Source: a virus
Direction: 5' to 3' (one strand)
IMG/VR virus record: IMGVR_UViG_3300028859_000069
Location: 1-21,485 of that record
Length of the DNA stretch: 21,485 nucleotides
Part shown: piece by piece, positions 8,279-15,436 of the stretch
How positions within the stretch are numbered: the stretch's first letter is position 1
Layout: every line of letters begins with the position of its first letter
Notes under the pieces: model-generated
The model's input: only the letters and a program-made list of their open reading frames with translations
What the model was told of the DNA's origin: nothing
Databases searched by the model: none
Translations under genes and position numbers: made by a program

Positions 8279-11078
8279 TTGTGTTGCTCATGGGCATCAA
8301 TCCCAAGATGGTTAGTGGGTATGGTTGATTCTGAGTAATAAAATATTGAGCCTGAGTATCCCAAGAGAGATCAACACTGAATCGTGAATCGCCCGTAACA
8401 ATCTGACCTTGAGTTGCATCATCATTCAGGTCCTCAATAAAATTAGCAGCATCAATCAACGTCAGGTGTGTGAGATCTGGGCCATGTGAGAAGGGCAGGG
8501 CGTCCTTCACCCGCACAGTGATCTCAGTGATTTGCTTACGCTTACCTTGTGTTGTTCCGATTGAGGTGTTGGACTCAACGCTGAGCGGTTTTAATGTGGA
8601 AGAGTACAGTAATCCCACCACCACATTAGTCCCAGCAGAAGTAAGGGTGATCGATCCACCACTGACAGTGAATGGACCTTGAGCAACACCATTTACCACA
8701 GCCCAAACGGATTGTCCCTGTAGGTAAGTTAACCCGGTGATTGTAGAAGTGGAAGACCCCACATATGTAAGGCTGCAGTCAAGGAACTGCATGGTGTTGA
8801 GGGTATCCCCCGCCTGGGTATCAAAGATGGGGTTGATCATCTCAATATAGCGAACAACGCTACCATTAATTGTGCGCTTAACTGTGATGTACACATCATC
8901 GCGATTAGTATTTGGAATCACCGCAATACTCTCAACCGTTCCCCCAGCAATCGTGTGACTAGTGAAGGCAACAATCTCCTGATCACGATCATACGTACAA
9001 CTCACGAGATCACCATTATTGCACACAATCCACATCAATTGGATGGGGTCCACCTGAACAGCCATGTACTTAGCTCCGCCACGAATCCTCATGATATGCT
9101 CACTAACGATTGAGATGTCCTTCGAGTTGAAGGCATTAAACTGAAACTGATACAGCATCTCACGAATCTTATTCCCACCGCGCTGTAGGAATATCGTAGC
9201 TACTCCAAATCTGTATCCAACTGTGGGAGCCAGGGACCCATAGCTGGATTGTAGTGTGGCTTCTATATTGGATGGTGAGATGCCACCAGAAGCTGGTGCA
9301 TCAATCAAGTATTCGCTCGAATATGTTCCAAGGAGTAAAACTTGCCCTGAACGAATCCATGTGATCTGATCAAGATTTCCTGAAGCAAGAGTTAGGTTTA
9401 TGGCATCCGTTGCAATAACTGTCCCATCCTCCTCAGTGGGGGCCATGTTCATATAGTCAGCGGACTGACTGAACCACACAGTAGAAGGCTGGAGTTGGGT
9501 ATTTGCGAAGATCAGCCGCTGGTCGTGAAGACCAACAATAGCTGGATACCCATTGGTAGGTGACCATGCACCAGCACAGAAAGTATCTGCCCACCCATCA
9601 TTATATGGGTTTGTGGCATTTATCAAGTCATATGGCATGTAGTCATTGAGTGTCCCACTCGCAAAAGTATTTGACACCACGGAGGTTACTGTGAATGAGC
9701 GCCACTGACTCGCAAATTGTAGCCTGAACTGAGTTCCAGTATCAGTAAATTGTAGAATGGGGGTTGAGAATGAGATTGTTGCCTCAATCACTCTATCATC
9801 CTGCAATGTCATACTCACGCCGGGATACGTGTACTGAAACACAGATAGGGCGGTCCCAATGCAATTAGAACTAGTGTTATACCCTGTTATTAAGGACCAC
9901 GCCTGAGTAGCTGTGCTCCTAACATACAGGCCAATATTAGTTATTGAAAACACTGCAGAATAACTTGATGTTATGGTAGAACCACTTATCGCAATATCAA
10001 ACTCACCACTATTCACAAATATTTGTGGTAGTACCTTAACCGTAACTTGAGTTGGTGACACATATGAGAGTATCTGGGATAAGTAATATACGCCATCCAC
10101 AAGATATTCAAGATACTTACCCACAGATCCTGTGGTAAAGTTTATGTTTGTGAATGTGAATGTTCCAGATATTAAAGTAACTTGTGTAACCACCACAATA
10201 GAAGGATTATACACTGAAGTTATTACATACCACAATCCAGTGTTTGTATCTTGTATGTATAATCCTACGCACCCAGAATTAAAGTTCTGAATTGGAACTC
10301 CACCCTCACTTGCTTCTATGGTATGAGATGATGAATTATATGTGAAGATCTCACCCACCGCATTTTGAATCCACTGATCTAACCCCAGGTATGTTCCAGT
10401 AACATGCTCAGTATCCACATATGTTCCAACTTGGAATAATGGCTGGGATGAACTTCCAGTGGCAAGCAACTTACCAACAGAACCAGATGAGAATACTGTA
10501 GTAGTGGCACTAACACTGATAACGGTGCTGTTCACTGTCATCACCATCGTGGTCACATCAGAACTTACCTGTATTCTGGCCTGATTACCGCTAGTATCGG
10601 CGTCAAGATATGGCCCATCAAGAGGAACATACTGGGTAAAAGTCCAACTTATGTTTGACAGCCGCGATAATACGTATGGGGGGTAATTTGGGTGCGCTAC
10701 AAACAACTCATCCGCGGATTGCACGATGGTAAGTTGATCAAGATCTGATGCAGCATATGGTGTAGTTACTGTCACTGTACTCATGCCGTTAACCACCAAT
10801 GATCCATCAATATAGAAGCGGATGTATGCTGCTCCAAACTCCAATATATAGGCCAAGTTATTACTTACTACAAATGGCAATATTCTAGTATAGTTTCCAG
10901 TGGCGGCAGAACTAATGAATTGTGTTCCAGGACGACGGCACGTACCTCCCTGTGGGCGCACAATGAAGTTAGTGAGCTGTGCAGCACCATTCTGATACTT
11001 ATTGGTATCAGTCCTAGAATACATCAGTGGGGAAATTTCCCCAGCAGTAAAATTCGTTTGTATGGTATTTGCTCTCAT
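8271..11078 (-). CDS. Tail tubular protein B-like (gp12 type), 935 aa
   Basis: The N-terminus (MRANTIQTNFTAGEISPLM, then RPQGGTCRRPGTQFI) is diagnostic of podovirus tail-nozzle proteins of the T7 gp12 type. The rest is beta-rich, Ser/Thr-rich and full of short repeats, with DQRLIFANTQLQPSTVWFS near 520-540 and LTLASGNLDQITWIRSGQVL near 565-585, both typical of this family. The frame extends upstream to 11174, but that would run through the end of tail tubular protein A. ATG 11078 lies one base after that gene's TGA and begins the conserved N-terminus, so it is preferred. The product forms the distal tail tube below the gp11-type ring. Confidence 0.85.
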   Translation of the reverse strand: MRANTIQTNFTAGEISPLMYSRTDTNKYQNGAAQLTNFIVRPQGGTCRRPGTQFISSAATGNYTRILPFVVSNNLAYILEFGAAYIRFYIDGSLVVNGMSTVTVTTPYAASDLDQLTIVQSADELFVAHPNYPPYVLSRLSNISWTFTQYVPLDGPYLDADTSGNQARIQVSSDVTTMVMTVNSTVISVSATTTVFSSGSVGKLLATGSSSQPLFQVGTYVDTEHVTGTYLGLDQWIQNAVGEIFTYNSSSHTIEASEGGVPIQNFNSGCVGLYIQDTNTGLWYVITSVYNPSIVVVTQVTLISGTFTFTNINFTTGSVGKYLEYLVDGVYYLSQILSYVSPTQVTVKVLPQIFVNSGEFDIAISGSTITSSYSAVFSITNIGLYVRSTATQAWSLITGYNTSSNCIGTALSVFQYTYPGVSMTLQDDRVIEATISFSTPILQFTDTGTQFRLQFASQWRSFTVTSVVSNTFASGTLNDYMPYDLINATNPYNDGWADTFCAGAWSPTNGYPAIVGLHDQRLIFANTQLQPSTVWFSQSADYMNMAPTEEDGTVIATDAINLTLASGNLDQITWIRSGQVLLLGTYSSEYLIDAPASGGISPSNIEATLQSSYGSLAPTVGYRFGVATIFLQRGGNKIREMLYQFQFNAFNSKDISIVSEHIMRIRGGAKYMAVQVDPIQLMWIVCNNGDLVSCTYDRDQEIVAFTSHTIAGGTVESIAVIPNTNRDDVYITVKRTINGSVVRYIEMINPIFDTQAGDTLNTMQFLDCSLTYVGSSTSTITGLTYLQGQSVWAVVNGVAQGPFTVSGGSITLTSAGTNVVVGLLYSSTLKPLSVESNTSIGTTQGKRKQITEITVRVKDALPFSHGPDLTHLTLIDAANFIEDLNDDATQGQIVTGDSRFSVDLSWDTQAQYFITQNQPYPLTILGLMPMSNTNE

Positions 11079-11079
11079 G

Positions 11080-11739
11080 TCAAGTACCAGGAGTTGCTCC
11101 ACCATTCCATGGTGGGAATGGGGGATCACGGTGGAGCATCGGTCCTCCAACACGTGACTGCAGCCACACATCAATGTCCAACTGCATGGAGGGATCCTCC
11201 ACAGAATCTACGTAGGCCGCAATGCGCTTAGCCTTCATCAAGATCTTAGGATCAGGCGCCGCGCCAGTTAATGTCTTGCACAACTTATCATAGATGTATG
11301 CGGAAAGATACTCACAGAAGAGGGGATCAAACATGCTCACATCAGTCACATCAGAGATGTAGATGATGTTCGCATAACTCATATTTGAGTAGATGAAGTC
11401 ACCCATCACACGATATGGTGCACCAGATCCATCAGCATCACCCTTAACATCATTGAATGACACTAACCGCAAGTAGTCCGCCGGTAGGGGGTACCGTATT
11501 GAGAAGCCAGTGATTGGGGCGTAATCTGGGTCAGCCACTAACTGTACTTGCTCCTTAGCAAACTTCCACAAACCTTCGCGCAATGCTGCGCGGCGATAAG
11601 TATCCCAGTTCGTGGAGACTAACTTGCACTCCTTGGATGAGTCAGTGGCCGCAGAAATGAGCCTAGTGCCCACAAGAGTGAGGGCACTATTCGCGATCGG
11701 AATCCCCGATCCATCACTAGGAAAACCAGCATCTGCCAT
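11080..11739 (-). CDS. Tail tubular protein A-like (gp11 type), 219 aa
   Basis: The N-terminus (IANSALTLVGTRLISAATD) and the following NWDTYRRAALREGLWKFA and YPLPADYLRLVSF are the hallmark of T7 gp11-like adaptor proteins, which form the dodecameric ring joining portal to nozzle. The helix pair near 140-185 (LFCEYLSAYIYDKLCKTL, LMKAKRIAAYVDSVED) also fits. The C-terminus is Pro/Gly-rich (RDPPFPPWNGG). It is followed after one base by the tail tubular protein B gene, the normal order. Upstream is a hairpin-bearing spacer (11749-11784). No Shine-Dalgarno site precedes ATG 11739. Confidence 0.85.
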   Translation of the reverse strand: MADAGFPSDGSGIPIANSALTLVGTRLISAATDSSKECKLVSTNWDTYRRAALREGLWKFAKEQVQLVADPDYAPITGFSIRYPLPADYLRLVSFNDVKGDADGSGAPYRVMGDFIYSNMSYANIIYISDVTDVSMFDPLFCEYLSAYIYDKLCKTLTGAAPDPKILMKAKRIAAYVDSVEDPSMQLDIDVWLQSRVGGPMLHRDPPFPPWNGGATPGT

Positions 11740-11748
11740 AAATTAAGG

Positions 11749-11784
11749 GCGGAAGGACGAAGGACCCACACTCCGTCCTCCCGC
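11749..11784 (-). terminator. Hairpin between the 198-aa structural gene and tail tubular protein A
   Basis: In minus-strand RNA, GCGGGAGGACG (11784-11774) pairs with CGUCCUUCCGC (11759-11749): 11 base pairs with one G-U, around a 14-nt loop. It is followed by CCUUAAUUU, a weak U-tract. It could be a leaky terminator or an RNA-processing or stability hairpin that sets the ratio of the capsid block to the tail genes. Because the tail genes need read-through, full termination is unlikely. Confidence 0.55.
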
Positions 11785-11800
11785 AGCAACCCAACGCCGA

Positions 11801-12397
11801 CTAATCAATGATGTACATGACGTATCCCTGGATGATCTGAGTGGTCAGGGAGGCCGCACCGACCGTGGCCGTGAGGAAGCAGTCCTTCGCCAGCATGTAC
11901 AGCCACGCGCCAGTCGCGATGTTCAGCACACCCTCGGCAGCCGGGGCTGCTTGATACACCTGGCACGTACGAGTCAGCAGCTCAGTAGCGGTGGTGGTGG
12001 CCGTATAGGCCACCGCACTCGCGATACAAGTCGTGCTGTCCGCCACCTGGGCACCAATCGAGTCGGCGCCATTCATACCAGCCACCGACCCATACACGAT
12101 GTTACCGTCATCAATGTATCCGTTGCCATTTGCCCCAGCCAGGCCAAAGGCGAGGGTAGCAGTTCCACCCAGACTCGCCGAGAAGTTCACCTGGATGGAC
12201 AGCAGGCGTGCCCCCTTGGGAAGCTTCAGCAGTGCGATGTTCTGTCCTGAGGCATCAGCTGCTGCCTTATAGGTAAACATCTGAAACCGCAGCCGACCAC
12301 CCAGTTGGTTCGGACGAACTGGGGCGTAAGTTTGCACCGAGCCAGGAGGTCCCTGGTTCAGCTCCAATGAGTAATTATTAATAGTAGTTGCGGCCAT
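11801..12397 (-). CDS. Putative head decoration/structural protein, 198 aa
   Basis: A Gly/Ala/Thr-rich beta protein. Residues about 25-60 (VRPNQLGGRLRFQMFTYK) lead into LLKLPKGARLLSIQVNFS (about 56-73) and GTATLAFGLAGANGNGYI (about 77-94). This pattern of a KLPKGARI-type strand followed by a beta-sandwich is common in phage virion proteins near the capsid gene, often annotated as decoration or head-associated. It follows the 92-aa gene and precedes the tail tubular genes. The A-rich leader AACAAAACAAAAAT before ATG 12397 contains no Shine-Dalgarno site. No enzyme motif is seen, and the role is inferred from position and composition. Confidence 0.65.
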   Translation of the reverse strand: MAATTINNYSLELNQGPPGSVQTYAPVRPNQLGGRLRFQMFTYKAAADASGQNIALLKLPKGARLLSIQVNFSASLGGTATLAFGLAGANGNGYIDDGNIVYGSVAGMNGADSIGAQVADSTTCIASAVAYTATTTATELLTRTCQVYQAAPAAEGVLNIATGAWLYMLAKDCFLTATVGAASLTTQIIQGYVMYIID

Positions 12398-12409
12398 ATT
12401 TTTGTTTTG

Positions 12410-12688
12410 TTAGCTGGCCGCGACAAGCGTGGCAACAGCAGTTTCAATTGCTGAGGTATCAATGCCCTCGGCGAGGAGTCCAATGTACCCATACAGGCCA
12501 GTGACTTGTGAGTCATTGATCTCAACATGAGTATTGGTTGGAACTTCCACATTCACGGCCCCAGTGGCCGAGAGGATGGTGATCCCATTCCCCACAGATT
12601 GCTTGATCTTATTCCCCCCACCCAGATTACCGAGACTCTCCTTGGTGATCTGGATGAGGACACTGTACTTTGGTGCGGCTTCAGCCAT
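12410..12688 (-). CDS. Small structural protein of unknown function, 92 aa
   Basis: I do not recognise this protein. Residues 1-20 are polar (KYSVLIQITKESLG), followed by a Gly/Asn patch (NLGGGNKI, 20-27). Short beta-type strands follow (GITILSATGAVNVEVP, about 34-49). The C-terminus is Ala/Thr-rich and probably helical. It lies 6 nt after the capsid gene stop and 12 nt before the 198-aa structural gene. That location suggests a head-completion or decoration component; this is inference. No Shine-Dalgarno site is visible. Confidence 0.6.
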   Translation of the reverse strand: MAEAAPKYSVLIQITKESLGNLGGGNKIKQSVGNGITILSATGAVNVEVPTNTHVEINDSQVTGLYGYIGLLAEGIDTSAIETAVATLVAAS

Positions 12689-12694
12689 AATGGT

Positions 12695-13591
12695 TTACTT
12701 GGTTTCGTCGCAGAGCACTTGGTAGACTTTCGCCTCCCACATCCGGGTCGACCCAAACATGCCGCTGCAATACACTTGAATTGAGTTCCGCTTGTCACGG
12801 CGAGGACCAACATCAACTGCGATCTCCTCACCAATGGCGAGCAACAATCCCTGGCGCTCAAATGCGATGCACTGACGATAGCCAGATGCATTGAGACTGA
12901 GGCGATTCGACTTGACGAACTTGAAACCCATGAATGTATCAACATCACCATTCACGAGCGCCTTGACGGTGTTGTAGTCAGAGTTTGTAACTTCAGTCTG
13001 CCGGAGCAGCGCTTGGATCTGCGAGGGGTCCACCACGATGGTGAGGTCCGCCTCCATGTCCTCGGTAGCCTCCGCCTTATCCAACAGGTAGCGGATATTC
13101 CGCAACTTACCAATCGTAAGATTGGAGTTGGCCGCCGTGCCGGATTCAACGTAGTTGACCGCGATGATCGAGGTTGAGGGGAAGGTTACTGAGGTGCCAC
13201 CACTCACGCCCGCATAAGCAGTAGAGAAGGCTGCCTGAATTACCACATCATCCATCGAGCGGCACAGCGCCATGACGGCGTTAGTGACGTACGGGGAGGT
13301 TGGATCAGCCAACATCCGAATGCGATCCTGCTTGTCGATTAAGTCCGCCCAATCAAACATGCGCAAACCAACGCGCCGACGATCGAATGGGGTTGAAACG
13401 AGGGGAGTGTCCGAGTGACGGTTGATTACCTCAACCGCGTCCACCGGGCCAATACGATCATAGAACTCATATTCAGCGTGCTGCGACTCAACCCGCACAC
13501 GGTCACGGAACCGAGACGTCGCCTGCTGAAACATGATCTCAATATTGGCACGATAGGCATTAACGAGTGCCGTATCAATTGCAAAGCTCAT
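12695..13591 (-). CDS. Major capsid protein, 298 aa
   Basis: The protein has the look of the podovirus major capsid family of about 300-330 residues found in BPP-1-like phages. It starts with FAIDTALVNAYRANIEIMFQ (about 2-22) and RFRDRVRVESQHAEYEFYDR (about 27-46). RRVGLRMFDWADLIDKQDRIR (about 71-91) and DPTSPYVTNAVMALCRSMDD (about 95-114) follow, and the C-terminus carries GFKFVKSNRL and AFERQGLLLAIGEEI. Its place after the scaffold-type gene supports the call. It forms the icosahedral shell (HK97 fold, from family knowledge). It is preceded by a 199-bp spacer with two hairpins, the only large gap in the structural block, suggesting its own expression control. No Shine-Dalgarno site is seen before ATG 13591. 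Confidence 0.85.
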   Translation of the reverse strand: MSFAIDTALVNAYRANIEIMFQQATSRFRDRVRVESQHAEYEFYDRIGPVDAVEVINRHSDTPLVSTPFDRRRVGLRMFDWADLIDKQDRIRMLADPTSPYVTNAVMALCRSMDDVVIQAAFSTAYAGVSGGTSVTFPSTSIIAVNYVESGTAANSNLTIGKLRNIRYLLDKAEATEDMEADLTIVVDPSQIQALLRQTEVTNSDYNTVKALVNGDVDTFMGFKFVKSNRLSLNASGYRQCIAFERQGLLLAIGEEIAVDVGPRRDKRNSIQVYCSGMFGSTRMWEAKVYQVLCDETK

Positions 13592-13698
13592 GATTTATGA
13601 AAGTTTCTGAAATCACCAACGCGGCGGAGTTGTCCTCGCGGATTTCGCCTCACGTACCACAGCACGCTATTCTGAGCGAGTTATCGCCATCAGTTCGG

Positions 13699-13716
13699 AT
13701 CTGGACGTATCCAGAT
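13699..13716. other. Short perfect hairpin in the capsid leader
   Basis: ATCTGGA-CGTA-TCCAGAT gives a 7-bp stem with a 4-nt loop. GTTCG (13693-13697) and CGAAC (13724-13728) can extend it beyond a small asymmetric interior loop. It lies about 110 nt upstream of the capsid start. It has no U-tract, so a leader structure, RNA-processing site or DNA-binding site is more likely than a terminator. Confidence 0.5.
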
Positions 13717-13741
13717 TGTCCAACGAACCAACTATACAATG

Positions 13742-13773
13742 CTGGGCCTCAGATGTAAACACCTGAGGCCCAG
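13742..13773 (-). promoter_or_regulatory. Strong 11-bp hairpin upstream of the capsid gene
   Basis: CTGGGCCTCAG (13742-13752) and CTGAGGCCCAG (13763-13773) are perfectly complementary with a 10-nt loop, starting 18 nt after the stop of the zinc-ribbon gene. Neither strand has a U-tract after it (minus strand continues CATTGTATAG). It looks like a processing or stability hairpin, or an inefficient terminator, between the assembly genes and the capsid gene. Confidence 0.6.
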
Positions 13774-13790
13774 GATAATGATTGTCCTGA

Positions 13791-14222
13791 TTACTTCGAC
13801 TGATCAGGAACACTCTTAATGTCACCGATAGCTGCCCGCACATCATCAATGTGCAGGCACTCAGCAAGGTTGCACCCCGCCTGATCATTCACCGGCACAG
13901 CCAAGTTGCCATTGCAGTTATCATTCCCAGCAACTGCATCGTGGAGAATACCAACAATTGGCTTCTGCCAACCTTCAGACATTCTCAAAACACGATCACC
14001 GTTCTTTGCTTCCCGTCCATTTGCGTAATGCATATGTTGTTTGTATTTACTTTGTTGCTGACATTTCTTACATAGGTCAGTTTCTATGTGCCAATCCTTA
14101 CCGTGAGTCTTACGGCAATTAGGGCAAATTGTGTTCCATAAAGGTCCAAATGCCTCATCATTAGGACAAATAAGTATGTCTGCAGAATCATACTGGGATG
14201 AGGCTGGAAGTGAGCGACTCAC
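13791..14222 (-). CDS. Zinc-ribbon protein between scaffold and capsid genes, 143 aa
   Basis: Residues 33-36 (CPNC) and 51-54 (CKKC) form two CxxC knuckles 14 residues apart, a probable zinc-binding site; C19 lies just before it. The C-terminal half (NGREAKNGDRVLR, then GILHDAVAGNDNCNGNLAV and ECLHIDDV, about 68-127) looks like a small beta-barrel module, with further cysteines at 103, 117 and 122. I recall similar NGR-GD-V...CN modules in small proteins beside phage capsid genes, but that memory is weak. The start is GTG 14222, with AGGA about 10 nt upstream and the scaffold TAA immediately before it. The role is unknown; assembly or nucleic-acid binding is possible. Confidence 0.65.
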   Translation of the reverse strand: MSRSLPASSQYDSADILICPNDEAFGPLWNTICPNCRKTHGKDWHIETDLCKKCQQQSKYKQHMHYANGREAKNGDRVLRMSEGWQKPIVGILHDAVAGNDNCNGNLAVPVNDQAGCNLAECLHIDDVRAAIGDIKSVPDQSK

Positions 14223-15140
14223 TTATTGTTCCTGCTGTTTACCAGGCATGATCATCTTCTGAAGATTCAACATCTGCTCCACAGCGCGCTTGTGGTTGGG
14301 ATGATTGCGCTGAGTGAATGCCTTCATAAATTCAGGATCACCCTTCAACTTACCAAGCTCCTGCTGGGCACGTGTGGCATCAGTGATGATCATCCCCTGA
14401 CCAGCGCTCCCACCACGTGAAGTATCCTCAATCATGGCCTTACCGATATTGGCTAATGCCTTAATGAGGCGAGGATCATTCCCGCCACCCTCATTGATGT
14501 ACGCGACAAACTCAGGGTCGGCGAATTTATTGACAGTCGCCTTAGCAAGATTCACGTTAATGTCGTACTGATCGCCCCACTCAGTCTTGAGTGCGGTCTC
14601 AGCCTGTATCTTACGTTGATCCAACTGGGTGGCCAGGGACTTAGTGGTTGTAACCGTGTCCTCATAGTAGCGGCTAAGTACGATCTCAGCCTGCTTCTGA
14701 GTGAGCCCCGCCTTGTGGAGTGCATCCGCCGTCTGCTTCCAGCGGGGGTCATCAGTCTTAACTTCCACCCCCTCAATTTTTGGGGGGACATAGTCGCCAG
14801 GAGTTTTCGGGCGGCCGACCGCCTCGTAGAATTCATTCCACTGACCATCCGCCCAGGTGGGTTCTGGGGCAGCAACACGCTTGGCCCCAATCAATTTCTG
14901 CGCATGGACGTACCCCTTGGCGAGTGTCGTCGGGGAGTCCATGTTCTTCAGGCACGCCTCGGACTGGAGATCGGTTGGGAGCGATCGTATGAAGTCGTTG
15001 AGAGTAGGAGCTCCTCCCGCTCCACCTGCTGATGCTGCCGCTCCAGCACCTCCACCACCTGCTCCTGTACCTCCGCCAGCCGCGCCCGCAGCTCCTCCCG
15101 CTCCTGAGTCGAGATTCTTGTTTACATATAGTCGTGTCAT
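14223..15140 (-). CDS. Scaffolding protein, 305 aa
   Basis: After MTRLYVNKNLD comes a flexible Gly/Ala run (about 12-45). A conserved part follows (LNDFIRSLPTDLQSEACLKN, about 47-66; LAKGYVHAQKLIGAKRV, about 73-89; FYEAVGRPKTPGDYVPPK, about 104-121). A long acidic and Gln-rich helical C-terminus ends in a basic helix (QRNHPNHKRAVEQMLNLQKM). The pairing GRPKTPGDY and the helical tail match podovirus scaffold proteins, which guide capsid assembly and exit before packaging. It lies between the Bbp19-like gene and the capsid gene as expected. GGAG 8 nt before ATG 15140 and an ATGA overlap with the upstream gene support the start. Confidence 0.82.
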   Translation of the reverse strand: MTRLYVNKNLDSGAGGAAGAAGGGTGAGGGGAGAAASAGGAGGAPTLNDFIRSLPTDLQSEACLKNMDSPTTLAKGYVHAQKLIGAKRVAAPEPTWADGQWNEFYEAVGRPKTPGDYVPPKIEGVEVKTDDPRWKQTADALHKAGLTQKQAEIVLSRYYEDTVTTTKSLATQLDQRKIQAETALKTEWGDQYDINVNLAKATVNKFADPEFVAYINEGGGNDPRLIKALANIGKAMIEDTSRGGSAGQGMIITDATRAQQELGKLKGDPEFMKAFTQRNHPNHKRAVEQMLNLQKMIMPGKQQEQ

Positions 15141-15436
15141 AGTTGTTGCTCCATTAATTGTTGTTCAATCTGGTCGAATTTCTCAGACTGGTCAATCTTC
15201 GCCATCTTCAAGATGGAGAGGGCCAGTCTCCTCGACCCCTCATTCATGGCGGTTTGGTGTGGATCGCCCGCCACGAAAGTAGATGAGAGCACGAAGCCCT
15301 CATTCATGATGTGCCTCAGCACACGCTCCCCATCAGGGTTGCCAAATACCTTATGGTATAGTCTACCAGTATCTCGCTTCCTTGTGATGAGATTGATGGT
15401 ATCACTGATCCTATCGATTACTGCCCTGGTATTCAT
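15137..15436 (-). CDS. Bbp19-like small virion-cluster protein, 99 aa
   Basis: The middle (GERVLRHIMNEGFVLSSTF, about 36-54) followed by HQTAMNEGSRRLALSILKM (about 60-78) fits the pattern of the Bbp19 family named from Bordetella phage BPP-1: G-R-x-L...(F/E)xEGxRxxxLxI. The C-terminus is a Gln/Glu-rich helix. Its position between portal and scaffold is the same as in BPP-1-type phages, which supports the call. The molecular role is unknown; a head or connector accessory is likely. It overlaps the portal gene stop as ATGA and the scaffold start as ATGA, so all three are translationally coupled. Confidence 0.65.
   Translation of the reverse strand: MNTRAVIDRISDTINLITRKRDTGRLYHKVFGNPDGERVLRHIMNEGFVLSSTFVAGDPHQTAMNEGSRRLALSILKMAKIDQSEKFDQIEQQLMEQQL

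Noticed and set aside
10883-10893. A third copy of the promoter-like repeat (ATTCTAGTATA)
   Set aside because: It shares only 11 bases with the proximal copy, lacks the CCTAAAG half and lies inside the tail tubular protein B coding sequence. Chance is likely.
8271-11174. Longer 967-aa start for tail tubular protein B
   Set aside because: The extra 32 residues would be read from inside the tail tubular protein A gene. The conserved N-terminus starts at ATG 11078, one base after the TGA of that gene.
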